A stretch of 64,000 bases of DNA from Arthrobacter sp. GMC3 (GCF_002929305.1 NZ_PJIO01000002.1:124001-188000), one strand, 5' to 3'. Positions 1-9,979 are shown, counted from the stretch's first letter. The notes: generated by a model not told the origin, from the letters alone. Translations and numbers: made by a program.

Positions 1-54
1 CGGCTCCTCCGCCGATCCGGTGATGTCTCCACCACAGCGGACCTCTGCGCTGAA

Positions 55-151
55 GCCGGAGTCGACATTTTTTGTAGGCGACGTAAAGGAGACACCAAAG
101 GCCGTCCGCGGCCGACGTGTCGGATAGTCGCCGGAAAAATGCCGATTCGGC
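55..151 (-). repeat. Structured 3' intergenic repeat, copy C (downstream of pgm)
   Basis: This is a long imperfect hairpin just past the pgm stop. Its arms at 64-82 and 127-143 both end in GGCGAC/GTCGCC and carry matching T-rich/A-rich tracts. The loop holds a CGGCCGCGGACGGCC-type core. Read in the pgm direction it aligns end to end with the elements at 28727-28804 and 42142-42219. The stem differs from theirs but stays paired. It may act as a terminator or a 3'-UTR structure; that role is inferred. Confidence 0.7.
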
Positions 152-175
152 GAAAGGGCCGGGTCCGCAGTCGGG

Positions 176-1819
176 TTAGGAGATGACGCCGTCGACTAGG
201 GCTTTCGCTTCGGCCTGGACTTGGGCGAGGTGCTCGGGGCCCTTGAAGGATTCGGCGTAGATCTTGTACACGTCCTCGGTGCCGGAGGGGCGGGCCGCGA
301 ACCAGGCGTTCTCCGTGGTGACTTTCAGCCCGCCGATGGCGGCGCCGTTGCCGGGGGCCTCGGTCAGTTTGGCGGTGATGGGTTCGCCGGCCAGCGTGGT
401 GGCCGTGACGTCGGCTGCTGAGAGCTTACCGAGGGCGGCTTTTTGCTCGCGAGTGGCGGCCGCGTCGATGCGGGCGTACGACGGCGCTCCGAAGCGGGCG
501 GTCAGCTCGCCATAGTGCTCCGAGGGTGACTTGCCGGTGACGGCCGTGATCTCAGAGGCCAGCAGAGCCAGCAAGATACCGTCCTTGTCGGTGGTCCAGA
601 CTGAGCCGTCTCGCTTGACGAAGGAGGCACCAGCGGATTCCTCGCCGCCAAACACTCCCTCCCCGGACAGCAGCCCGGGCACAAACCACTTGAAGCCCAC
701 AGGGACCTCAACCAGTTGCCGGCCAAGGTCGGTGGCAACCCTGTCGATGATGGAGGAGGACACCAGTGTCTTGCCAACGCTGGCGGTTGCCGGCCATTGT
801 TCGCGGTGCGTGTACAGGTACTGGATCGCTACGGCCAGGTAGTGGTTGGGGTTCATCAGCCCAGCGTCCGGGGTGACGATGCCGTGGCGGTCGGCGTCGG
901 CGTCGTTCCCGGTGGCAATGTCGTAGGGCGCGCCAGCAGTGAGTTTGTTGATCAGCGACGCCATGGCGAAGGGGGAGGAGCAATCCATGCGGATCTTCTC
1001 ATCCCAGTCCAGGGTCATGAATGACCACTGCGGATCCACGGTGGGGTTGACCACCGTCAGGTCCAGGTTGTGGCGTTCGCCAATCTCTCCCCAGTAATCA
1101 ACGGACGCGCCACCCATGGGATCGGCGCCAATACGGACGCCCGCCGCGCGGATGGCGTCAAGGTCCAGCACGGACGGGAGGTCGTCAACATAGCTTGAGA
1201 GGTAGTCGAATTTGCCTGTGGTCGGCGCGTGCAGCGCCTGGGCCAACGCCATGCGGCGGACTCCGCGGAGCTCATTTTCCAAGAGTTCGTTGGCGCGGTT
1301 GGCGATCCAACCGGTCGCATCGGAGTCGGCCGGGCCACCGTGCGGGGGGTTGTACTTGAAGCCGCCGTCGCCGGGCGGATTGTGCGACGGTGTCACCACG
1401 ATGCCGTCGGCCAGCCCTTCCGTGCGTCCCTTGTTGTACGTGAGGATGGCGTGTGAGACGGCAGGTGTGGGCGTGTACCCGTGACGGGCGTCGATGAGGA
1501 CCTCGACGCCGTTGCCCGCCAACACCTCAAGAGCCGTGTTTTGTGCCGGCTCACTCAAGGCGTGCGTGTCCTTGCCCATGAACAGGGGGCCGGTGATGCC
1601 TTGGCCGTTGCGGTATTCCACGATGGCCTGGGTGATGGCGGCAATGTGGGCTTCATTAAAGGAGGTTTTCAGCGATGTGCCGCGGTGTCCGGAGGTGCCA
1701 AAGGCCACCCGCTGGCCGGGATCATTGAGATCCGGTTTCAGGTCGTAGTAGGCATCCAACAATGCAGTCAGATCAACGAGGTCTTGGGGAAGGGCAACAG
1801 TGCCCGCGCGGCTAGCCAT
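176..1819 (-). CDS. pgm: Phosphoglucomutase (alpha-D-glucose phosphate-specific)
   Basis: This enzyme interconverts glucose 1-phosphate and glucose 6-phosphate, linking glycolysis to glycogen, trehalose and nucleotide-sugar synthesis in the cytoplasm. The 547-aa length matches the bacterial Pgm family. The phosphoserine loop [11 protein letters not shown] is present with the catalytic Ser near residue 145. An FGTSGHRG segment lies near residue 40. The sugar-phosphate loop GGEESAG and the C-terminal phosphate-binding [14 protein letters not shown] stretch are also visible. The ATG start is followed by MASRAG, and no in-frame alternative looks better. It is a single gene, and structured repeat copy C lies about 25 nt past its stop. 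Confidence 0.96.
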   Translation of the reverse strand: MASRAGTVALPQDLVDLTALLDAYYDLKPDLNDPGQRVAFGTSGHRGTSLKTSFNEAHIAAITQAIVEYRNGQGITGPLFMGKDTHALSEPAQNTALEVLAGNGVEVLIDARHGYTPTPAVSHAILTYNKGRTEGLADGIVVTPSHNPPGDGGFKYNPPHGGPADSDATGWIANRANELLENELRGVRRMALAQALHAPTTGKFDYLSSYVDDLPSVLDLDAIRAAGVRIGADPMGGASVDYWGEIGERHNLDLTVVNPTVDPQWSFMTLDWDEKIRMDCSSPFAMASLINKLTAGAPYDIATGNDADADRHGIVTPDAGLMNPNHYLAVAIQYLYTHREQWPATASVGKTLVSSSIIDRVATDLGRQLVEVPVGFKWFVPGLLSGEGVFGGEESAGASFVKRDGSVWTTDKDGILLALLASEITAVTGKSPSEHYGELTARFGAPSYARIDAAATREQKAALGKLSAADVTATTLAGEPITAKLTEAPGNGAAIGGLKVTTENAWFAARPSGTEDVYKIYAESFKGPEHLAQVQAEAKALVDGVIS

Positions 1820-1990
1820 GCCCCCAGCATGACAGAGCGTCCAAGCCTGCGCACTTATTTATCACAGTGTGGACGATTAACCGGCGGGCAAATGCCGGAT
1901 GATTCAAATGCTGGACTACGATGGAAGGCAAGTTTCCCACCATCAAGTCAGACACTCCGCGTGGAGGGTCATTTCCGCTAGGAGCCACCC

Positions 1991-2641
1991 GTGTCGAACC
2001 AGCCGGAGCAACCGCAGTACCAGCCTGGAATGCCGCAGGACTACACTCCGCCCGGATACGCGCCCGCCCCCGCTGCGCCGCCCGTCTTCGACGCGCCGCC
2101 CGCCGATTTCCAGGGCCAAAACCAGCAATTCAACAATCCGCAGGCACCCTTCCAGCCGCCCTATGGGCAGGTGAATCAGGACCCCTACGGGCAACCTTTT
2201 GCTCAGCCTTATGGTTTGCCGCCGCTGGATCAGCACGGCCAGCCCATCCAAAACCCGTACGGTGCTCCCATTCCGGGACAATTTGGCGCACCCCAATTTG
2301 CTGCCCCCACGTACTACCAGGGTGGCCCGGGGTACATTGATGCGACAAGCGGCCCCCGTGGCATGAGCCTGGCCAGCATGATCATCGGGCTGTCGTCGCT
2401 GTTCATTGCGGGCTGGCTCATCGTTCCGCAAATCATCGGCATCGTGCTCGGACATATTGGCCTGAGCAAGGAAAGCCCCCAGGGAAAGCCGTTCTCCATC
2501 ACCGGGTTGATCACCAACTACTTGGCACTGCTGGTTTATGGTGGCCTCTACTTGTTCCTCATCTTCATCTGGTCCGTCATGGGAACAGAGTCCTACAGCC
2601 CCTCTTCGGAGCCCTACACATGGTTGGGTTCTGGCCTGTAG
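1991..2641 (+). CDS. Proline/glutamine-rich DUF4190-type membrane protein
   Basis: This is a 216-aa protein of unknown function. The first ~115 residues are low-complexity and rich in Pro, Gln, Tyr and Gly, with repeated PYGQP-like units, and are probably disordered. Two or three hydrophobic segments follow at about 130-205, in the pattern of DUF4190 (GLSSLFIAGWLIVPQIIGIV, then ITGLITNYLALLVYG). Actinobacteria carry many such proteins at the cell envelope. The GTG start at 1991 is supported by AGGAG seven bases upstream. It converges on the peptide transporter, with a strong hairpin between them. Confidence 0.75.
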   Translation: MSNQPEQPQYQPGMPQDYTPPGYAPAPAAPPVFDAPPADFQGQNQQFNNPQAPFQPPYGQVNQDPYGQPFAQPYGLPPLDQHGQPIQNPYGAPIPGQFGAPQFAAPTYYQGGPGYIDATSGPRGMSLASMIIGLSSLFIAGWLIVPQIIGIVLGHIGLSKESPQGKPFSITGLITNYLALLVYGGLYLFLIFIWSVMGTESYSPSSEPYTWLGSGL

Positions 2642-2662
2642 GCCAGCACTGGAAACTAAAGT

Positions 2663-2726
2663 CTTAAAACGACGGCGGCACTTGCCCTTCGCTGATGCGA
2701 AAGGCAAGTGCCGCCGTCGTTTTAAG
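2663..2726. terminator. Bidirectional terminator hairpin, 24-bp perfect arms
   Basis: Arms 2663-2686 and 2703-2726 are exact reverse complements. The loop region itself can pair further with one bulged base. The arm starts CTTAAAACGACGG, so each strand ends its stem in a T-rich tract (CGTTTTAAG). It sits between the stops of two convergent genes and would terminate both. Confidence 0.85.
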
Positions 2727-2733
2727 AAATCGC

Positions 2734-4248
2734 TTACATGACGCCGGACATGAGCTTCTTGATGGGCTTCTGCAGCAGGAACAACAGCACGCCGAAAGCG
2801 ATGGAGACCAGGCCGATCACCAGGAAGTACGGGGTCTCATTCGCGGGGTCGTACCACTGGGCCAGGACGCCTGACATGGCCGTACCCAGTGACACGGACA
2901 GGAAGAACAAGGCAACCATCTGGGTTTGGAACGCGGCCGGGGCCAGTTTCGTGGCCAGGGACAGGCCCACGGGGGAGAGCAAGAGCTCGGCAACCGTGAA
3001 CAGCAAGAGGATGAACACGATGGCCAGCAACGGCACGGCAGCCATGCCCGCGAACGGGATGAACGCCAGGTAGGCAAGGCCCATGACCACCAGAGAAGCC
3101 GAGAACTTGATCGGCGTACCCGGCTGGCGGGCACCCCACTTGGTCCACAGGGCGGCAAACACGCCGGCCAGGATGATGATGAAGACCGGGTTGATGGAGG
3201 TCACCCAGCTCGGCGGCATTTCCCAGCCGAATACGGTGCGGTCCAGGCGAGTATCCGCATACAGGGCCACAACCGTGAACTGCTGCTGGAAGAGCGACCA
3301 GAACACGGCGCTGGCCAGGAACAACGGCATAAACGAGAACACGCGGCTGCGCTCCACGGACGTCAGGGTCTTGTTGCTCAGAATCACGGCAAAGTAGGCG
3401 ATAGCGGCCAAGATGACTACCGTGACGATGATCCACTTCAGGTTCTCGGCCGTGATCAGCTTGAAGGCAACCGCCAGGACGATCAGGACGACGGCGACAC
3501 CCGCGAGGATGCCCACCTTCAGGTAGTCGGACTTCGGCAACGGGTTCGGGATGTGGTGAGCCGATGCCGGCAAGTTCTTGCGCGTCAGCGAGTACTGGAT
3601 CAAGCCCAGCGCCATGCCGACAGCGGCAGCGGCGAAGCCGACGTGGAAACCCCAGGTGACCTGCAACCAGCCGGTGACCAACGGGCCAACGAGGCCACCA
3701 ATGTTGATACCCATGTAGAAGATGGAGAATCCGGCGTCACGGCGATTGTCGTCCTTGGCATACAAGGTACCGACCAAAGCTGTGGCGTTGGCCTTCAAAC
3801 CACCGGAACCAATGCCAACCAGGATCAACCCGACGGTCAAACCGACGGCTCCGGGCAAGACGGCGAGAGAAATGTGTCCGGCCATGATCAAGATGGCGCT
3901 GAAGAACAACACACGCTCGGAGCCCAGGAGTCGGTCGGCTACCCAGGCACCCAAAATGGTGGACAGGTAGACGCCGCCACCGTAGGCGCCCACAATGCCC
4001 AGTGCGGTGACCTTGTCGATGCCGAGGCCACCATCGGTGACTGTGTAATACATGTAGTAGGCGAGGATGCCCTGCATGCCGTAGAAGGAGAACCGTTCCC
4101 ACAGCTCGACGCTGAAGAGGTTGAGCAGCATTTTCGGCTGCCCAAAGAACGATGTATCGCGGGGTTTTTGGTCGGCCTGATCTAAGTCGGCCTGGCTGTC
4201 TTTTGAGCTCACTTGACCAATTTTCGCATTATGACGGCCGTACGTCAC
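2734..4248 (-). CDS. POT/PTR2-family proton-coupled oligopeptide transporter
   Basis: This is a proton-coupled symporter for di- and tripeptides in the cytoplasmic membrane. The 504-aa protein has about 14 hydrophobic segments. The family signature near the first helix is clear (ELWERFSFYGMQGIL, the ExxERFxYYG motif). GIGSGGLKANATALVG and a second conserved stretch around FYMGINIGGLVGP match PTR2 signatures. The start is uncertain. A GTG at 4248 opens the frame, but a GTG at 4212 (giving MSSKDSQAD) fits usual lengths equally well, and neither has a convincing ribosome site. Related to DtpT/DtpA; exact substrate not determinable. Confidence 0.92.
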   Translation of the reverse strand: MTYGRHNAKIGQVSSKDSQADLDQADQKPRDTSFFGQPKMLLNLFSVELWERFSFYGMQGILAYYMYYTVTDGGLGIDKVTALGIVGAYGGGVYLSTILGAWVADRLLGSERVLFFSAILIMAGHISLAVLPGAVGLTVGLILVGIGSGGLKANATALVGTLYAKDDNRRDAGFSIFYMGINIGGLVGPLVTGWLQVTWGFHVGFAAAAVGMALGLIQYSLTRKNLPASAHHIPNPLPKSDYLKVGILAGVAVVLIVLAVAFKLITAENLKWIIVTVVILAAIAYFAVILSNKTLTSVERSRVFSFMPLFLASAVFWSLFQQQFTVVALYADTRLDRTVFGWEMPPSWVTSINPVFIIILAGVFAALWTKWGARQPGTPIKFSASLVVMGLAYLAFIPFAGMAAVPLLAIVFILLLFTVAELLLSPVGLSLATKLAPAAFQTQMVALFFLSVSLGTAMSGVLAQWYDPANETPYFLVIGLVSIAFGVLLFLLQKPIKKLMSGVM

Positions 4249-4392
4249 ATTTGTCCGCTATTTGGCCTGCTTGCAGTATCGGCCCCGGCGCTAGCGCCAA
4301 CCGCTCGCCCAGCCCTTGCTTCGCTCGGTCCTGGCACCTCGGGCGTTACGCTTGATAGCAAGAACACGCTTATTTTGTAGGAGATTGAAGCC

Positions 4393-4719
4393 ATGTCAGA
4401 GATCATGAACGTCACCGTTTCCGAGTTGGGTCAGGACGCCGTGATTTTGGATGTTCGCGAAGACTACGAGTGGGAGGCGGGCCACGTTGACGGTGCCTTG
4501 CACATTCCGCTCGAGCAATTGCCGGCCCGCCTTGAGGAATTGGACCCCGATACCGATCTGTTTGTCATTTGCCGCACGGGTGGCCGTTCTTTTCGGGCCA
4601 CCACCTGGTTGACCGAAAACGGTTACTCCGCGTTCAACGTCATTGGTGGAATGGGTGCCTGGTTTGAGGCGGAGAAGTCCATGACGTCCGAGAACGGCGA
4701 AACCCCGCGCGTCCTCTAA
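4393..4719 (+). CDS. Single-domain rhodanese-like sulfurtransferase
   Basis: This 108-aa protein is one rhodanese domain. The active-site loop is CRTGGR, with the catalytic Cys at residue 60, and an early DVREDYEWEAGHVDGA segment is typical of GlpE/PspE-like proteins. It probably moves sulfane sulfur or binds persulfide in the cytoplasm; the substrate is unknown. ATG at 4393 has AGGAG nine bases upstream. pheA starts 34 bp after its stop, so the two may be co-transcribed. Confidence 0.9.
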   Translation: MSEIMNVTVSELGQDAVILDVREDYEWEAGHVDGALHIPLEQLPARLEELDPDTDLFVICRTGGRSFRATTWLTENGYSAFNVIGGMGAWFEAEKSMTSENGETPRVL

Positions 4720-4753
4720 GACCGGCTCTTCCTACTCACCAGACAGGTTCCCC

Positions 4754-5704
4754 ATGACTTCCGCGCCCGGCCCATCCACCTTGCCCTACACCTACCTTGG
4801 GCCGGAGGGGACATTTACCGAGTCAGCACTTTTGCAGGTTCCCGGTGCAGGCGAAGCGCAGAGGGTTCCCTCAACCAACGCTTCTTCTGCTCTTGCCAAG
4901 GTGCGTTCTGGTGAGGCGTTTGCTGCCATGTTGCCGATCGAGAATTCCATTGAGGGCGGGGTGCCCGCAACCTTGGACGCCATTTCCGGCGGCACGCAAC
5001 TTCGGATTCTGCATGAAGTAGTGGTGCCTGTTAGCTTCGTCCTGGTGGCACCTGCCGGCGTGACTCTGGCCGACATCACCGCGGTGGGAACCCATCCGCA
5101 TGCGTGGGCGCAGACCCGCGACTGGTTCCAGGACCACCTGCCCCATGCCGTGCATGTACCAGCGAATTCGACGGCGGCGGCCGCCCACGATCTGGTGGCC
5201 GGCGGGACTGCGTTCCAGGCTGCCGTCTGCGCTCCCTTGGTTGCCGAGCAGACGGGGCTAAGCATTTTGGCCGCTGGCATCGAGGACAATTTGGGGGCGG
5301 TGACCCGTTTTGTGCTGGTCGGCCTCCCGGGGGCGTTGCCGGAACCCACGGGTGCGGACAAGACAACACTTGCCATTCCGCTGCCCAAGGACCATCCGGG
5401 TGCTCTGATGGCCATTCTGGAACAATTCGCCAGCCGCGGCGTCAACCTCAGCCGGATCGAATCCAGGCCGACGGGTAAGTACCTGGGACACTATGTCTTC
5501 AGCGTGGACGTGGATGGGCACATTCGCGACGCGCGGGTTGCCGACGCCCTTCGCGGCCTTCACCGGGTCAGCCCCGACATGCTCTTCCTGGGTTCTTACC
5601 CCCGCGCCGACAAGCAGCCGCCGCTGATCCGCGCCTACAACTCCGACTCGGCCTTTGAGGAATCGGGTGCCTGGGTGGACGGTCTGCTTACCTCGGCACC
5701 ATAG
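4754..5704 (+). CDS. pheA: Prephenate dehydratase
   Basis: This enzyme converts prephenate to phenylpyruvate in phenylalanine synthesis. The 316-aa monofunctional form has a periplasmic-binding-like catalytic domain at about 12-195 (YLGPEGTFTESAL; the catalytic TRF at 184-186) and a C-terminal ACT domain at about 205-285 with the ESRP motif at 236-239 that binds phenylalanine for feedback inhibition. There is no fused chorismate mutase, as usual in actinobacteria. The ATG start lies downstream of the rhodanese gene. Confidence 0.96.
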   Translation: MTSAPGPSTLPYTYLGPEGTFTESALLQVPGAGEAQRVPSTNASSALAKVRSGEAFAAMLPIENSIEGGVPATLDAISGGTQLRILHEVVVPVSFVLVAPAGVTLADITAVGTHPHAWAQTRDWFQDHLPHAVHVPANSTAAAAHDLVAGGTAFQAAVCAPLVAEQTGLSILAAGIEDNLGAVTRFVLVGLPGALPEPTGADKTTLAIPLPKDHPGALMAILEQFASRGVNLSRIESRPTGKYLGHYVFSVDVDGHIRDARVADALRGLHRVSPDMLFLGSYPRADKQPPLIRAYNSDSAFEESGAWVDGLLTSAP

Positions 5705-5825
5705 CTGGAACTGGGGCCTCCTGGTTCTTCTCCGCGGGCCCCGGGAAGCCTATGCTGTGACTATCGGTACGACACAACGTGCTCTAAACAGTTTTGGCAG
5801 TACTTAGAAACCGGGTGAGTCAGCA

Positions 5826-5999
5826 ATGGAACGGCAAGGATCCAAGGACAGCAGCGACGAAGGCACCATCGTCAACCCGCACCGCAACGAAGGCCGTGAC
5901 ACATCGGTGGGGGACGAGGGTGACGAAGCGAACGAACTTCGCTTTGACGAAGAGCAGCGGCTCATCAAGGAGCAATCCATGCGCCCCGAAACCGACTAA
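5826..5999 (+). CDS. Small acidic hypothetical protein, 57 aa
   Basis: This short frame encodes MERQGSKDSSDEG followed by a Glu/Asp-rich hydrophilic tail ending in RPETD. No membrane segment or cysteine is present. GGTGAG lies six bases before the ATG, and codon use (GC-rich third positions) resembles its neighbours, which supports a real gene. It sits between pheA and the convergent lipid-kinase gene, with stops only 8 bp apart. Function unknown. Confidence 0.6.
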   Translation: MERQGSKDSSDEGTIVNPHRNEGRDTSVGDEGDEANELRFDEEQRLIKEQSMRPETD

Positions 6000-6007
6000 G
6001 TCAACTG

Positions 6008-7078
6008 CTACAGTGCCGGGTGGTTGGGCGCGGCAACGCGCACAAGTACCGCTTTCGGCTCAACGCTGACCTTAACCATGGTGGCGGTCCCCGAGGGGTC
6101 GCCGTCGACCTGCGTCTCAACAGGCAGCACGGTACGAATCACCAGGTTTTGTGAGCGGTAAAAGTCAATGACGGGCAGGCGGTTGTTGTGTTGGAACACC
6201 ACTTTCCCTGCCATCGCAATCCAACCAAGCGCGCTGCGGGGGCTCACCACCACCACGTCTAGGACGCCGTCGTCAATGAGAGCGTCGGGGACAAAATCGA
6301 TCCCGCCAGGCAGCAACCCGCAATTGGCAAACAACACGGAACGGACCTTGCGCTGCTGGGCAGGCTGGCCATCCATGACAATGCTGACCTTCTTGCGCCG
6401 CCCCACCATGTGCCGCAGCCCGGCCTCGCTGTACGCCAGCCAGCCCACCGATTCCTTCAGTTTCGCGTTGGTGTCATTCATGACCTCGGCGTCCATACCC
6501 AGCCCGGCAATCACCATAAATGACTGTTTGGACATGGCCCCGGTGATCTCATTCTCAATTTCCATCAGCCCGGCATCGATGTGCCGCTGATGCCCAAACA
6601 AGGCGATTTCCACGCTGGCGGCGATGTCGTTGACATCAAGCTCCAGGTTCCGTGCCAGCAGATTTCCGGTGCCCAGCGGGATGATCGCCATCGACACCTC
6701 CGTGTGGCGAAGGGTCTGGGCCACGGCGCGCACAGTGCCGTCGCCGCCGCCCACAATAACGACGTCGGCCTTGGCCTCAAGCGCGTGGTCCGCCATTGCG
6801 TAGCCGGGGTCCTCGGCGGTGGTCTCCAGGAAAGTCGGCACCGGCCAGCCCGCCAGCGCGGTGGAGCGCAGCAGCAAGGTCTTGGCAGCCTCGGCGCCAT
6901 TTTTGGTCGGGTTGTAGATGAAAAAGACCTTCTGCGCCGCCGCATGAATCTTGTGCGGGGACTCGGCCACGGCACTGCGCGTGTGCTTTTGGGCGAGCTT
7001 GCGAACACCTAGCCAACTGAATCCGACAGCGAGCAGGAAAACGATCACAATGATGGCGATGAGGGCTTCAGTTGGCAT
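6008..7078 (-). CDS. Diacylglycerol kinase-like lipid kinase (DAGK catalytic domain)
   Basis: This is a 356-aa protein with an N-terminal membrane anchor (about residues 4-24), then a DAGK catalytic domain. The nucleotide-binding GGGDGT and the following PLGTGNLLARNL are both present, and FFIYNPTKNG starts the domain. Members of this family phosphorylate diacylglycerol, sphingoid bases or related lipids. The membrane anchor suggests action at the inner leaflet. It is divergent from serS, with 50 bp between start codons, so both promoters lie in that gap. The substrate cannot be told from sequence. Confidence 0.87.
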   Translation of the reverse strand: MPTEALIAIIVIVFLLAVGFSWLGVRKLAQKHTRSAVAESPHKIHAAAQKVFFIYNPTKNGAEAAKTLLLRSTALAGWPVPTFLETTAEDPGYAMADHALEAKADVVIVGGGDGTVRAVAQTLRHTEVSMAIIPLGTGNLLARNLELDVNDIAASVEIALFGHQRHIDAGLMEIENEITGAMSKQSFMVIAGLGMDAEVMNDTNAKLKESVGWLAYSEAGLRHMVGRRKKVSIVMDGQPAQQRKVRSVLFANCGLLPGGIDFVPDALIDDGVLDVVVVSPRSALGWIAMAGKVVFQHNNRLPVIDFYRSQNLVIRTVLPVETQVDGDPSGTATMVKVSVEPKAVLVRVAAPNHPAL

Positions 7079-7128
7079 GATTCTCTAACCATACCGGTGG
7101 ACACACTTTGATTGGTTAGGCTTAGGGT

Positions 7129-8406
7129 GTGATCGATGTAAGAGACCTCTGCGAAAATCCCGAAAAGTACCGCGCCAGCCAAAGTGCTCGCGGGGCCCAA
7201 CCGTCGGTGGTGGACGCCATTATTGCCGCCGACGCCGCCAGGAAATCTGCCATCAGCTCCTTCGAAGCGCTGCGTGCCGAGCAAAACGCTTTCGGTAAGA
7301 AAGTTGCGCAGGCCAAGGGCGAAGAAAAGCAGGCACTGCTGGCCGAGGTCAAGGAGCTCTCCGCGCAGGTAAAGGCCGCCTCCGCGGCCTCCGACGCCGC
7401 CAGCGCCGCGCAAGACGCCCTGGTTCGCAGCATGCCCAACCTCATCTCCGACGGCGTCCCCGAAGGCGGCGAGGACGACTACATTGTTGTCAAGACCGTC
7501 GGAACGCCGCGCGAATTCCCCGACTTCGCGCCCAAGGATCATCTTGAAATTGGTGAGCTGATCGGTGCCATCGATATGGAACGTGGCGCCAAGGTCTCCG
7601 GATCGCGCTTCTACTTCCTCAAGGGAGTGGGTGCCCGCCTGGAAATGGCGTTGCTGCAGATGGCCATGGACCAGGCCATCGAGGCCGGCTTCACCCCCAT
7701 GATCACCCCCACCCTGGTGCTGCCCGAGACCATGGCCGGGACCGGCTTTGACGTGGAGCACGACGCCGAGATTTACCGTTTGGCCGACGACGACCTTTAC
7801 CTGGTGGGCACCTCCGAGGTGGCCCTGGCCGGCTACCACGGCAACGAGATTATCGATGTGGCCGAGCCCGTTCGTTACGCTGGCTGGTCATCGTGCTACC
7901 GCCGCGAGGCCGGCTCGCATGGCAAAGACACCCGCGGCATCATCCGCGTCCACCAGTTCAACAAGGTGGAAATGTTCGTCTACACCACTGTTGAAAAGGC
8001 CGCCGAGGAGCACCAGCGCCTGCTGGCCTGGGAAGAGGACATGCTGGCCAAGGTGGAGTTACCGTACCGCGTCATCGACACTGCCGCCGGTGATCTTGGT
8101 GGTTCCGCGGCTCGCAAGTTCGACTGCGAGGCTTGGGTCCCCACTCAGGAGAACTACCGCGAGCTGACCTCCACCTCCAACTGCACCAGCTACCAGGCCC
8201 GCCGCCTGAACATTCGCGAGCGGATGACCAACGAGGACGGCAGCAAGGCCGGCACCCGTTCTGTGGCAACCCTTAACGGGACCCTGGCCACCACCCGCTG
8301 GATCGTGGCCATCTTGGAGCACCACCAGAACGCCGACGGTTCCGTCAACGTTCCGGTGGCCCTGCGCAAGTACCTGGGTGGCATGGAAATCTTCCCGGTC
8401 CTGTAA
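7129..8406 (+). CDS. serS: Seryl-tRNA synthetase
   Basis: This class II synthetase charges tRNA-Ser. At 425 aa it has the N-terminal coiled-coil arm (about 30-110, alternating Lys/Glu/Ala) that grips the long variable arm of tRNA-Ser. Motif 2 lies around [20 protein letters not shown], and motif 3 near the C terminus around [11 protein letters not shown]. The start is GTG at 7129 ([11 protein letters not shown], conserved in SerS). The mRNA may have almost no leader, because the divergent gene starts 50 bp away. Confidence 0.97.
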   Translation: MIDVRDLCENPEKYRASQSARGAQPSVVDAIIAADAARKSAISSFEALRAEQNAFGKKVAQAKGEEKQALLAEVKELSAQVKAASAASDAASAAQDALVRSMPNLISDGVPEGGEDDYIVVKTVGTPREFPDFAPKDHLEIGELIGAIDMERGAKVSGSRFYFLKGVGARLEMALLQMAMDQAIEAGFTPMITPTLVLPETMAGTGFDVEHDAEIYRLADDDLYLVGTSEVALAGYHGNEIIDVAEPVRYAGWSSCYRREAGSHGKDTRGIIRVHQFNKVEMFVYTTVEKAAEEHQRLLAWEEDMLAKVELPYRVIDTAAGDLGGSAARKFDCEAWVPTQENYRELTSTSNCTSYQARRLNIRERMTNEDGSKAGTRSVATLNGTLATTRWIVAILEHHQNADGSVNVPVALRKYLGGMEIFPVL

Positions 8407-8424
8407 GGATTTATTGCGTCATCA

Positions 8425-8483
8425 TGAACGCCGGGTAAATATTCACACTGTGCAAACCGCGGTGGATATTTACCCGGCGTTCA
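8425..8483. terminator. Bidirectional terminator hairpin overlapping the MFS stop
   Basis: Arms of 22 bp at 8425-8446 and 8462-8483 pair with one mismatch (TGAACGCCGGGTAAATAT is the common part). The right arm contains the stop codon of the minus-strand MFS gene. It lies between convergent serS and the MFS gene. Confidence 0.8.
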
Positions 8484-9900
8484 CTGTTTCCCGGACCACC
8501 TCGTCATTTGCCATGGCCGTGGCGACGGAGCGTGCCCGGCTCCGCGACGGCAGCCAGAGTGCGGCCACGGTGGCCACCGCCAAAACCGCGGCCCCCACGT
8601 AGACGGCCGGGATGGCGGCGTCGACGTATCCCGTGGGTGTTAGCTGTCCGCCGGCGCCGGTAAACACCGCCGTCAGAACGGCCACGCCCAGCGCCACGCC
8701 CACCTCACGCAGGGTGGAGTTCGCCCCGGATGCCTTGGCATGGTCGTGGGGGTGCATGTTGGCCAGCACGGCCGTGGACATCGGCGCAAACACCAAGCCC
8801 ATGCCAATGCCGGCGGCAATAAATCCGGGAACCATCATCGCGTAAGAGACGTTGGCCGAGAGGACCGCAGCGAGCCAAAACATGCCCGCGGTGAGCAGAG
8901 CCAGCCCCGTCACCATCAGGGTCCGGGTGCCCAGTCGTGGCGCCAACATGCCCGCCAATGGGGCCACGAACATGGGGGCCAGGGTCCACGGCATGGTCAT
9001 GACGCCCGCTTCCAAGGGGCTGTATCCCTGCACTACCTGTAGGAACTGGATCAGGATGAACACCGATCCGAAGATGCCGAAACTAAATGTGAACCCGGTG
9101 ATGTTGGCAACCGTGAAGCTGCGGTCGTGGAACAGGCGCAGCGGCAGCAGCGGGGAGGCAGTTCGCGACTCCCAAAGAACGAACGCCACCAGCAGCACGG
9201 CGCCACCAACCAGGGGTGCCAGAACCTCTGCACTGGACCAGCCGGCGTCGTTCCCGCGGACGATCCCAAAGACGACGGCCAGCAGGCCAATGCCGGATAG
9301 CAGCAGCCCGACGACGTCGGCCCGGACACGGGCGCCAAAGCTGTTGGGCAGGGCGAGTAGAACCAGCGGCAGGGACACGATGCCCACGGGCACGTTGAGC
9401 CAGAAGATGGCCTGCCAGTTCCAGCCTTCCACCACGGCGCCGCCAATTAGCGGGCCAAGAGCCACACCCAGGCCGGAAACGCCGCCCCAGATGCCAATCG
9501 CCAGGGGGCGGCGGGCGGTGCTGACCGAGCCCACCAGCAGCGTCAGCGACAGCGGCATGATGGCTGCCGAGCCAAGCCCTTGCACGGCGCGTGCGGCAAT
9601 CAGCTGGGTGGGGTCGGTGCTCAGTGCTGCCGCGGCGGAAGCCAGGGTGAAGATGGCCAGTCCTGCCAGGAACACGCGGCGGCGGCCAAACCTGTCGCCG
9701 AGGCCCACGGCCAGCAGCATAAAGGTTGCAAAGCTGAGCGTGTAGGCGTTGACCACCCATTGAAGCTCCTCGACGCCGGCGCCCAGCTTTTCGTGGAGGA
9801 CGGGCAGTGCGTTGGTGACAACCAGATTGTCAAGGGTTGCCATGAAAACCGGGATTGAGGCGGCCGTGATGGCCAGCCAGACGGGGATGTTCTTTTTCAT
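8470..9900 (-). CDS. MFS drug-efflux transporter, EmrB/QacA (DHA2) type
   Basis: This 476-aa membrane protein has about 14 hydrophobic segments, typical of proton-driven multidrug exporters. Conserved pieces include TLDNLVVTNALPVL in helix 1 (DHA2 motif D1), GLGDRFGRRRVFLAGL (motif A) and SGLGVALGPLIGG (motif C, the antiporter motif). It is divergent from a TetR gene across a palindrome-rich 79-bp gap, so TetR very likely represses it. The exported compound is unknown. Its 3' end is embedded in the terminator shared with serS. Confidence 0.93.
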   Translation of the reverse strand: MKKNIPVWLAITAASIPVFMATLDNLVVTNALPVLHEKLGAGVEELQWVVNAYTLSFATFMLLAVGLGDRFGRRRVFLAGLAIFTLASAAAALSTDPTQLIAARAVQGLGSAAIMPLSLTLLVGSVSTARRPLAIGIWGGVSGLGVALGPLIGGAVVEGWNWQAIFWLNVPVGIVSLPLVLLALPNSFGARVRADVVGLLLSGIGLLAVVFGIVRGNDAGWSSAEVLAPLVGGAVLLVAFVLWESRTASPLLPLRLFHDRSFTVANITGFTFSFGIFGSVFILIQFLQVVQGYSPLEAGVMTMPWTLAPMFVAPLAGMLAPRLGTRTLMVTGLALLTAGMFWLAAVLSANVSYAMMVPGFIAAGIGMGLVFAPMSTAVLANMHPHDHAKASGANSTLREVGVALGVAVLTAVFTGAGGQLTPTGYVDAAIPAVYVGAAVLAVATVAALWLPSRSRARSVATAMANDEVVRETVNAG

Positions 9901-9931
9901 GATGAGGCCAGAGCATTTCTTCGAGATTGTG

Positions 9932-9979
9932 GTAATCGAATGATTACTTAACTCACAAAGTTAGTTATCAGCTGATAAC
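9932..9979. promoter_or_regulatory. Palindromic operator region between efflux pump and TetR gene
   Basis: GTTATCAGCTGATAAC at 9964-9979 is a perfect 16-bp palindrome ending one base before the TetR start codon. A second inverted repeat, GTAATC-N4-GATTAC, occupies 9932-9947. TetR proteins bind such sites in divergent promoters. Binding here is inferred from position and symmetry. Confidence 0.65.

Noticed and set aside
2926..4185. A long plus-strand frame opposite the peptide transporter
   Set aside because: It is antisense to a clear POT transporter; its His/Gln/Asp-rich sequence is the usual mirror of hydrophobic high-GC codons.
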